This document shows, piece by piece, positions 1 through 5,200 of a stretch of 5,200 nt of DNA; within the stretch, counting starts at the first letter, position 1, and each line of letters opens with the position of its first letter. The stretch covers positions 1 through 5,200 of the forward strand of contig WJKO01000787.1 of assembly GCA_014729055.1 (NCBI GenBank), written 5' to 3'. The notes below the pieces were generated by a model. It made no database searches. It was not told the DNA's origin and was given only the letters and a program-made list of their open reading frames with translations. The position numbers and the translations under genes are program-made. Source of the stretch: Promethearchaeota archaeon. Lineage in GTDB: Archaea; Asgardarchaeota; Lokiarchaeia; Sigyniarchaeales; Promethearchaeaceae.

Positions 1-30
1 ATTAATTTGTTCAGTAATCTTAATCAAAAC

Positions 31-84
31 TTTAAATAATAGTAATAAAAGATAGGTGATTCCACAAAAAACCTTTTATAATAT
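31..84 (+). promoter_or_regulatory. Candidate archaeal promoter(s) of the HEAT-repeat gene
   Basis: Two TATA-like boxes precede the gene. TTTAAATA at 31-38 follows an A-rich stretch (atcaaaac) that could serve as a BRE and would give a leader of roughly 60 bases. TTTTATAATAT at 74-84 follows a run of A and would give a leader of roughly 15 bases. I cannot decide between them. Everything is very AT-rich here, so chance matches are likely. The T-rich stretch after 84 could also be the end of an upstream transcript. Confidence 0.35.
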
Positions 85-118
85 CTTTTTAATTAAAGAA
101 GGAGATATGTGAGATAAA

Positions 119-1912
119 ATGTCTGAAATAGACTTGACAGAGATAAAAAAGATGATGGAACAGGGAGAATTTCAACATGCTTTAAATAAATTAGTTGCAT
201 TGGTGAATGATGATAATTATAATGATTTACCTCAAATCTTAGAAGGTATAATGGAATTACAAAAAAGGGGACCCTTATTAAGAAATGATCAATTAGAAAA
301 AATAAAACCCTACATTGCTGATTTTGATGATGCTATTCAAGATTATGCCGTAAGAATATATACATATAGAATAACACACGAAATGCACTCGGTTTATAAT
401 GAGATTAATCTTTTAACATCTAAAATCGATCAATTTGAACTAGGAATAAAAGAAAGAGTATTTAGTTTTTTGATAAGCACTTATAATAAACTTGCTGATG
501 AAGAAAAAAATATCATAGGAACCTTAATTAATGGTTTAATAGATGAGTCATGGAATGTTAGAATGGAAGTGATCCAATTTTTGGATGAACTGCTTGTTCT
601 TAAACCTCATTTTATAAAACAATATGAAGATAATTTGAAAGTTCTCTATAAAGAGCAAGATGTAGATGTGAAAAAGGAAGGTCTGGACTTATTATTACGT
701 TTATATATTAAAACTTACTCACCAGAAGACCTTGAAAATTTAATTCGCGAAATACCCGATAAAGAGTGGCCAATGCAAGAAAAATTAATCTTTCTAATTG
801 GAAAATTGGGTATTCATCGAAAAGATTTAATTATTCCGAACGCTATGAATTTACTATATCTATTAGATGACGACGATTTCTTAGTTAGAGAAGCAATAGC
901 AGACATTATTCAAGAAATCCTTGTACATCATAAGGAAAGTTTTGATGATGCCTTTCTTCGAGTAATTGAATATGATGATGTAGATAACATGGATTTTATA
1001 GAGGAATTACTCAAAAGCTCCATCATTAAAAATGGATTTGAGAGGTTTTATTATCTCTTTACTTTAAATAATCCAGAATCAAACAAAATTATTCGAACAT
1101 TAAATAATGTGGTTAAAAAGATTAATTTATCCAATCCAAGCTTTATAAATACTTTGATTTCTAAGTTGACTAAAAGAGTGTTAAAGAATTTAACTGAGGA
1201 AAATTATAGCAAACTAAAACTAATACTAAAAATGAACCCTCACGAGAATATATTTTTGGAATGTTATCAAGTTTTAAATGAAATTGATTTTATCAATAAT
1301 CCAGAAACCGAACAAAGGCGAAGATTATTACTTGAATACCTTTTAGAGCTTAAACCAGAATTAAGTCTCTCAAGAGTTAAAAAGTGGGTTGAAGCGAAAA
1401 TCTTGGATGGACCCATAAATATAAACGATATATCAAATAAATTTAATATTAAGGAACAGAAAATAAGATCTTATATTGAAAGATTAATTGAAAATGAAGA
1501 AATAAATGCAATACTTTCTAATAATGTCATTGCTCTAAATGAAGAATCTACGTTCGAGGGAGAAGATCTTTTATTTCTTAAAAAATGGGATATCTCAAAA
1601 AATAAGTCTGATTCTGAAAAGCATGATATTCAATTATATATTCATATAAGGAATATCTCTGGAGCTATAATTAATGACTTAGATATAAATATTGAGTATC
1701 CATCAGATACATTCAAAGTTTCTCTTAAAGAACAATCTGAAAGGACAAATAATTTAACACCCAATCAAAATCTTATTCTAACTTATAAGTTTGAGAAAAA
1801 GGGAGAAAAGAATTTAAACCCTGAAATTAGCAATATAAAAATAGTTTTTGATTATCAAAAAGAAGGAAAACCCCGAATGATTGAAAAATATTTAGATGTT
1901 TTATTAGTATAA
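119..1912 (+). CDS. HEAT-like alpha-solenoid protein with winged helix and C-terminal beta-sandwich domain
   Basis: A 597-residue soluble protein with no signal peptide or membrane segment. Residues about 1-410 are almost wholly helical with HEAT-like units; the clearest have the acidic turn followed by V-[RK] and a hydrophobic helix, at 142-160 (DESWNVRMEV), 177-196 and 249-268 (DDDDFLVREAI). Residues about 420-473 read as a winged helix: a helix, then ININDISNKFNI, a likely recognition helix at 445-458, and a wing ending in NNVIAL. This resembles the winged helix of PCI-type proteins. Residues about 500-597 alternate as beta strands (IQLYIHIRNISG, LDINIEYPS, NLILTYKFE), an immunoglobulin-like sandwich similar in pattern to adaptin or COPI appendage domains. 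The start has GGAG at 101-104 (14-base spacing) and GTGA at 109-112 (6-base spacing). The role is unknown; a scaffold or protein-binding function is inferred from the architecture. The gene is single and convergent with the downstream lux-like pair. Confidence 0.85.
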   Translation: MSEIDLTEIKKMMEQGEFQHALNKLVALVNDDNYNDLPQILEGIMELQKRGPLLRNDQLEKIKPYIADFDDAIQDYAVRIYTYRITHEMHSVYNEINLLTSKIDQFELGIKERVFSFLISTYNKLADEEKNIIGTLINGLIDESWNVRMEVIQFLDELLVLKPHFIKQYEDNLKVLYKEQDVDVKKEGLDLLLRLYIKTYSPEDLENLIREIPDKEWPMQEKLIFLIGKLGIHRKDLIIPNAMNLLYLLDDDDFLVREAIADIIQEILVHHKESFDDAFLRVIEYDDVDNMDFIEELLKSSIIKNGFERFYYLFTLNNPESNKIIRTLNNVVKKINLSNPSFINTLISKLTKRVLKNLTEENYSKLKLILKMNPHENIFLECYQVLNEIDFINNPETEQRRRLLLEYLLELKPELSLSRVKKWVEAKILDGPININDISNKFNIKEQKIRSYIERLIENEEINAILSNNVIALNEESTFEGEDLLFLKKWDISKNKSDSEKHDIQLYIHIRNISGAIINDLDINIEYPSDTFKVSLKEQSERTNNLTPNQNLILTYKFEKKGEKNLNPEISNIKIVFDYQKEGKPRMIEKYLDVLLV

Positions 1913-1936
1913 TAATATTTCCTATCAATATTGTTA
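1910..1936 (+). other. AT-rich hairpin overlapping the stop codon
   Basis: TAATAATATT (1910-1919) pairs with AATATTGTTA (1927-1936) as a 10-pair stem with one G-U pair and a 7-base loop (TCCTATC). It includes the TAA stop of the HEAT-like gene. No T-run follows directly, so it is not a classical intrinsic terminator. It could protect or mark the 3' end of the mRNA, or be a chance product of AT-rich sequence. Confidence 0.35.
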
Positions 1937-2040
1937 GAAAATTATATAGACAGAAAGCTAATGGTTATAGCAAAGGTGTTAATTCTTTAATTTATTTTGA
2001 CAGTTATAACATAAGAATTAAGAAAAATAGAAGGATTAAA

Positions 2041-2054
2041 TTTTTTGTGAAAAA
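2041..2054. terminator. Possible two-way termination tract between convergent genes
   Basis: Six T (2041-2046), GTG, then five A (2050-2054) form a minimal hairpin and supply a T-run on either strand. On the minus strand the T-run starts 6 bases past the luxC-like stop codon. Archaeal polymerases can stop at short T-runs without a GC stem. The tract is short, so this is a weak call. The rest of the 1913-2060 spacer shows only the hairpin at its left end and other T-rich or A-rich stretches; I see no gene in it. Confidence 0.35.
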
Positions 2055-2060
2055 GACATT

Positions 2061-3776
2061 TTATAAATTTTCTTTTTCGGGATATGTCCTTCCTTTAAAA
2101 AGTGGGCTCTGGGTTTTTTTACGGTTATTAAGATCTTCTTCTGGAAAGCAGATATAGCACCATCTAATCATATCTTGAAGCACATATTTCCCATCCCACG
2201 GTAATCCAAAATCGTTGCTGTTATGCTCTCCTGCTCGTGGAAATCTAAATGCTCCTAAGAGCGAAAGCTCTTCAGCAACTTGTTTCACAAAACTATCCTC
2301 ACCATAGATAGAAACGGTCTGGAGATATTGTTGTAGATCTTCTCTTCTTATATTGTAAATTAGATCTTGAATACTAGAGAGTCTGCAACAGATAACAAAT
2401 CTATTTTGACACATATCAATCTCTTTCATCTTTGGTAAATCTCGCATATATACAACTGTCCAGTCTAATTTATTTTTTGGGGGATAGAGAATAGTTGCTT
2501 TGTTTTGTGTGACATAATTTACAAAAAAATATTCCCGTTTCTTTTGCATCTCCAAACTATCTGTTTGAGATAAATTTGCTCGCGGAAGTATTTCATCAGC
2601 ATTTCTTAACCCATTTGCCAACATTTTGGCAAATCCTATAGGAGATAACTCAGAGAATTTATTTCTAAGCAATTTAACCGAACGTTTCATAAGTGTATTC
2701 ATATCATATCCATCTATTTCACTGGTATGAGAAATTTTATCAATAGAATCCTCGAATAAATTGCTTAAAGAAGAAGAATCAGATGTTTGGTCCTTTTCTG
2801 ATGAGAGGATATTGTTATTATTATCGTCTGCAATCGCAGATTTAACTGGTTTATCAATAATATATATCACACGAGGGCTTAAACAGGCTCTTTGATTCCA
2901 AAAGACTATGTCAATTGCGACTTTTTGAGCAATTTCTTGCATGGTCTTCTCATCATTAAATATATCCTCTGAAATTACAGAGAAGGAGAGTTTAGGTCCG
3001 TTATCTATAATTTTTATTCCATAACGATTTGCTCGCCTCCGGATATCCTCAATAGAAAAGATCGCCCCCCATGCAAGCACACAATCGATATTTCCTGAAT
3101 TAAATAATTCATCGTAGATATCGCCTCTACTCCCTTTCCAATAAAGAACAGCAATTTCTTTTGATAACTTTTTATCAACTTCTGCAATTGATTCACATAA
3201 TTTGACTGTTACATATGGTTCTTGATGAGAAAGCTTAATTAAATTTACATTTTTAGTTATCAATCCATATGACAAACTTGTTGGTCCCAATCCGAAACTA
3301 TTACCTGCAAGATTATGCAGTACAACACCTCTTGGTTGGGCATGAAGGCGGGCTGACCCTTTTTGGATCCAATCCTCCAGATATTCCCTACCACCTAATT
3401 CTCCTAATAATTGCAGTTCGGAGTTTTTTTTGTTCCATAATCGTATTGTACCAAGAAATTCTATCTCGCAGAGTTCTCTGGATTGTCCAGTCATCATCGG
3501 AATCACTTCTAATACTTCTTTACGTAGGTCATAATTAGGGTCCATCCATAAACTTCCCACTTGGTCCATTATTTCAAAAAGTTCATCTAAGTCCCTGTCA
3601 TGAGCTCTCCTTTTCCTAGCAGCTAGCTTTTCCGCCGTATCTAATACCATATCTTTATCAAAAACGGGAAACTCAAACTCTAACAAATCATCTTGTCGTT
3701 TTACGGTTTCTTTCGTTGTATTATGAGAATAAAGAGGTTTGAAAATAAATCCCGGAATCTTTAATTTTTTATTCAT
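2061..3776 (-). CDS. luxC: LuxC-family acyl-CoA reductase (long-chain acyl aldehyde-forming)
   Basis: A 571-residue enzyme of the LuxC family, a branch of the aldehyde dehydrogenase superfamily. LuxC takes an activated acyl group, passes it to an active-site cysteine and reduces it with NADPH to an aldehyde. The N-terminal helical part (about 35-140) leads into PRGVVLHNLAGNSFGLGP (148-165), matching the family's PRG..H...GN segment, then LSYGLITKNVNLIKLS (168-183), the nucleotide-binding region. VLAWGAIFSIEDIRRRA and the GPKLSFSVI stretch (260-268) follow. Cys298 in FWNQRACLSPRV fits the acyl-accepting cysteine. The C-terminal RFPRAG ... LPWDGKYVLQDMIRW (511-539) is typical of LuxC. The protein is some 90 residues longer than luminous-bacterial LuxC, mainly through a Ser/Asp/Asn-rich insertion at about 311-360. 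The ATG has only a weak upstream GGTAGTG as ribosome site. It lies 133 bases downstream of the luxE-like partner on the same strand. Confidence 0.9.
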   Translation of the reverse strand: MNKKLKIPGFIFKPLYSHNTTKETVKRQDDLLEFEFPVFDKDMVLDTAEKLAARKRRAHDRDLDELFEIMDQVGSLWMDPNYDLRKEVLEVIPMMTGQSRELCEIEFLGTIRLWNKKNSELQLLGELGGREYLEDWIQKGSARLHAQPRGVVLHNLAGNSFGLGPTSLSYGLITKNVNLIKLSHQEPYVTVKLCESIAEVDKKLSKEIAVLYWKGSRGDIYDELFNSGNIDCVLAWGAIFSIEDIRRRANRYGIKIIDNGPKLSFSVISEDIFNDEKTMQEIAQKVAIDIVFWNQRACLSPRVIYIIDKPVKSAIADDNNNNILSSEKDQTSDSSSLSNLFEDSIDKISHTSEIDGYDMNTLMKRSVKLLRNKFSELSPIGFAKMLANGLRNADEILPRANLSQTDSLEMQKKREYFFVNYVTQNKATILYPPKNKLDWTVVYMRDLPKMKEIDMCQNRFVICCRLSSIQDLIYNIRREDLQQYLQTVSIYGEDSFVKQVAEELSLLGAFRFPRAGEHNSNDFGLPWDGKYVLQDMIRWCYICFPEEDLNNRKKTQSPLFKGRTYPEKENL

Positions 3777-3792
3777 ATATCAACACTACCAT

Positions 3793-3827
3793 TTAATATT
3801 TATCATTTTATCCCTTAATATTGATAA
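3793..3827. repeat. Imperfect direct repeat upstream of the luxC-like gene
   Basis: TTAATATTTATCA (3793-3805) and TTAATATTGATAA (3815-3827) agree at 11 of 13 bases and are offset by 22 bases, about two helical turns. They lie 17-51 bases upstream of the luxC-like start codon. Position and spacing suit a regulator binding site, but AT-rich DNA produces such matches often. Confidence 0.3.
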
Positions 3828-3828
3828 T

Positions 3829-3845
3829 AAAAAATGAAAAAAAAA
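3829..3845 (-). terminator. T-rich tract (T9-CA-T6) between luxE-like and luxC-like genes
   Basis: Read on the minus strand, nine T, then CA, then six T lie 65-81 bases past the luxE-like stop and before the luxC-like start. Such T-runs are the usual archaeal intrinsic termination signal. If it acts, part of the luxE transcripts would end here and luxC would need its own promoter or read-through; I find no clear TATA box for luxC. A structural or chance origin is possible. Confidence 0.4.
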
Positions 3846-3893
3846 GGTTAATTGTTATTGTTATTCGAAATAAGAATTGAATCATTAATTTAG

Positions 3894-3900
3894 AAAAAAA
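3894..3900 (-). terminator. T7 tract just after the luxE-like stop
   Basis: On the minus strand seven T lie nine bases beyond the luxE-like TAG stop. With the longer T-tract further on, it could make a two-step archaeal terminator. No stem precedes it. Confidence 0.35.
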
Positions 3901-3909
3901 TCTTAGTTT

Positions 3910-5085
3910 CTATATTTTTGTCTCATCTTCTATTTGTACTCCACAACCCTTCGCTTCTGCACCCTCTGCTCTGCCAATACATTCAACAATTTTTCCTTTT
4001 CTTCCACATGGACAAGAATCTACACCTGTAATGCGTACAATGTCATCTTGAAGGATAGAAACTCCAGCATAACTATGAGCAAGAGGATTAATCAAGTTTG
4101 CTAATCCCTTTTCTCCAATTTCCACAGGCTCAAGGGTTTCTACATCTCTTACGATAATATCTCCCCATGGATAACAGTGTTTATTATGTTCTTCACATTC
4201 TACGAAGAGAATATCGGATTCTGAAAAGGAATAAATATCTCTTACATTTTTGCTAGAGATGCCAAGAATCTTTGCCATATCTTCTCTAAACTGAACTGGA
4301 GAGATTGCGTCTCCTTGGAATGATTTCCACCCCCCGCCTCCCAATATAACAGAATCTGTGCCGACATCAAATGTTTGTCCTGTCTTTTGATGATATCCCG
4401 ACAAAGTCATATACATGAGCGGAACACTCCCTGAAATCCAGCCTTTTCCTTTTTCGCCCGGGTTCGTGGATAAAAATCCAAATGTTTTTTGAGCATCGAA
4501 TTCAAATCTCTTGCCTTGCTTCCTTGCTTCGGGGCTGGGAAGTTTTAGGCAAAAAATCTTTTCCTCCGCAGTGTTAACGAAATTCATCATTAAAGAAAAC
4601 ATCACTGTTGGAGTTTCAATTTTCTCATCAATATCATATTCTTTTTGTGGTTCTGGAAGAAATAAAAGACTCCATATATATTTACTTAAACCTACATCCT
4701 CTACTACGTTGTTAAACATTTTAACATAACGTAATACATTAGTATGATCCCGTCCAACAATAGATGGATCTCCTGAAGTGCCGGTTGATCTTGACCATAC
4801 TTGAATCTCACTCTCTGGTACGGTTAATAATTTTTTGGGTGAACCTTTTTTTTGTTTAAAGTTGGCAGTAGTGATATAAGGAATATCAACAAATTCGTCT
4901 ATACTTTTTAAATCTTGTCGTGGGTTAAAATTTTTCTGCTTGCATATCTGTCTATAGAGTTTACTTCCTTCAAACTGGCGTATTAGTGATTCTTTAACTG
5001 CTTTAAAGAGATCTTGCTTAACTTCGCTCTGATCGTCCTTTTTGAAATCTTTAAGACCTTTTTCTAAAATGTCATCTACAATCAT
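3910..5085 (-). CDS. luxE: LuxE-family acyl-protein synthetase
   Basis: A 391-residue enzyme of the LuxE family, related to adenylate-forming (ANL) enzymes and to phenylacetate-CoA ligases. LuxE activates a carboxylic acid with ATP to an acyl-AMP, carries the acyl group on a C-terminal cysteine and delivers it to LuxC. Residues 98-108 (SRSTGTSGDPS) are the Ser/Thr/Gly-rich ATP-binding loop. GGGGWKSFQG (249-258) and DIYSFSESD (283-291) fit the core adenylation motifs. ECEEHNKHCYPWGD (296-309) matches the family's Cys/His stretch before a PW. DDIVRITG (347-354) and CPCGR (358-362) follow, as in PaaK-type enzymes. Cys381 in KGCGV, 11 residues from the end, is the likely acyl carrier, comparable to Cys364 of Vibrio harveyi LuxE. 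I chose ATG at 5085; an in-frame TTG at 5115 would add 10 residues, but it lies about where transcription from the TATA box at 5131-5143 should begin. AGGG lies 11 bases before the ATG. Confidence 0.9.
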   Translation of the reverse strand: MIVDDILEKGLKDFKKDDQSEVKQDLFKAVKESLIRQFEGSKLYRQICKQKNFNPRQDLKSIDEFVDIPYITTANFKQKKGSPKKLLTVPESEIQVWSRSTGTSGDPSIVGRDHTNVLRYVKMFNNVVEDVGLSKYIWSLLFLPEPQKEYDIDEKIETPTVMFSLMMNFVNTAEEKIFCLKLPSPEARKQGKRFEFDAQKTFGFLSTNPGEKGKGWISGSVPLMYMTLSGYHQKTGQTFDVGTDSVILGGGGWKSFQGDAISPVQFREDMAKILGISSKNVRDIYSFSESDILFVECEEHNKHCYPWGDIIVRDVETLEPVEIGEKGLANLINPLAHSYAGVSILQDDIVRITGVDSCPCGRKGKIVECIGRAEGAEAKGCGVQIEDETKI

Positions 5086-5130
5086 ATTTAAAATATCCCT
5101 AAGTTTTATAATCAAAATAAGATGATCAGA

Positions 5131-5143
5131 ATATTTAAATAAT
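5131..5143 (-). promoter_or_regulatory. Candidate TATA box of the luxE-like gene
   Basis: ATATTTAAATAAT contains the palindrome ATTTAAAT and matches an archaeal TATA box on either strand. Using the usual 25-27 base offset, minus-strand transcription would start near 5111, giving a leader of about 25 bases to the ATG at 5085. Because the core is symmetric it could also fire rightward. Confidence 0.5.
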
Positions 5144-5200
5144 GTGCAATTGAAATATTTTTTCTAAAAAGATAAAAGATAGAATAAAATTATTTTATGG

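Noticed and set aside
1..39. Open frame from the left edge ending at TAA 37-39, possibly the tail of an upstream gene
   Set aside because: Only 12 codons are visible, with no recognisable motif; AT-rich non-coding sequence gives such stretches by chance.
55..60. GGTGAT, a good match to the archaeal anti-Shine-Dalgarno sequence
   Set aside because: No start codon lies within a usable distance downstream; the next ATG is at 107 and is followed at once by TGA.
107..112. ATG-TGA start-stop element in the leader of the HEAT-like gene
   Set aside because: The GGAG at 101-104 is only 2 bases before it, too close for normal initiation; probably chance.
3014..3196. Minus-strand open frame of 60 codons inside the luxC-like gene
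   Set aside because: It overlaps the LuxC coding frame out of phase, and the LuxC frame shows family motifs throughout this stretch.
3269..3538. Plus-strand open frame of 89 codons antisense to the luxC-like gene
   Set aside because: It is antisense to conserved LuxC coding sequence and shows no family motif of its own; a shadow frame.
3851..3865. ATTGTT repeated in tandem in the luxE-luxC spacer
   Set aside because: Barely more than two copies of a 6-base AT-rich unit; not enough for a repeat array or CRISPR.
4511..4729. Plus-strand open frame of 72 codons antisense to the luxE-like gene
   Set aside because: It is antisense to the LuxE coding frame, with no ribosome site or recognisable domain.

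Overview
The window is AT-rich DNA with three real protein-coding genes. It is probably archaeal. TATA-like boxes (TTTAAATA type) sit at plausible promoter distances, T-runs rather than GC-rich hairpins follow genes, and the first gene encodes a Lys/Asn/Ile-rich alpha-solenoid protein of a style I associate with Asgard (Promethearchaeota, Lokiarchaeia-like) genomes. This lineage call is inference; there is no rRNA or marker gene here to fix it.

Layout: bases 1-118 are a leader with candidate promoters. Bases 119-1912 (+) encode a 597-residue protein with an N-terminal HEAT-like solenoid, a winged-helix segment and a C-terminal beta-sandwich tail. Bases 1913-2060 are a convergent intergenic space with a weak hairpin and short T/A tracts. 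Bases 2061-3776 (-) encode a LuxC-family acyl-CoA reductase with an unusual polar insertion. Bases 3777-3909 are a spacer with two T-tracts (- strand) and an imperfect direct repeat. Bases 3910-5085 (-) encode a LuxE-family acyl-protein synthetase. Bases 5086-5200 hold its likely promoter and possibly the first codon of a divergent gene.

The two minus-strand genes form a functional pair, transcribed luxE then luxC. In the known fatty-acid reductase complex, LuxE activates a carboxylic acid with ATP and holds it as a cysteine thioester, and LuxC reduces the acyl group with NADPH to an aldehyde. No luciferase (luxA/luxB) or acyl-transferase (luxD) gene is present, so light production is not suggested; a general acid-to-aldehyde conversion is. 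If the host is an archaeon with isoprenoid lipids, the acid substrate is an open question. The HEAT/winged-helix/beta-sandwich protein is convergent with this pair and shows no obvious functional link to it; its architecture recalls eukaryotic coat and adaptor subunits.
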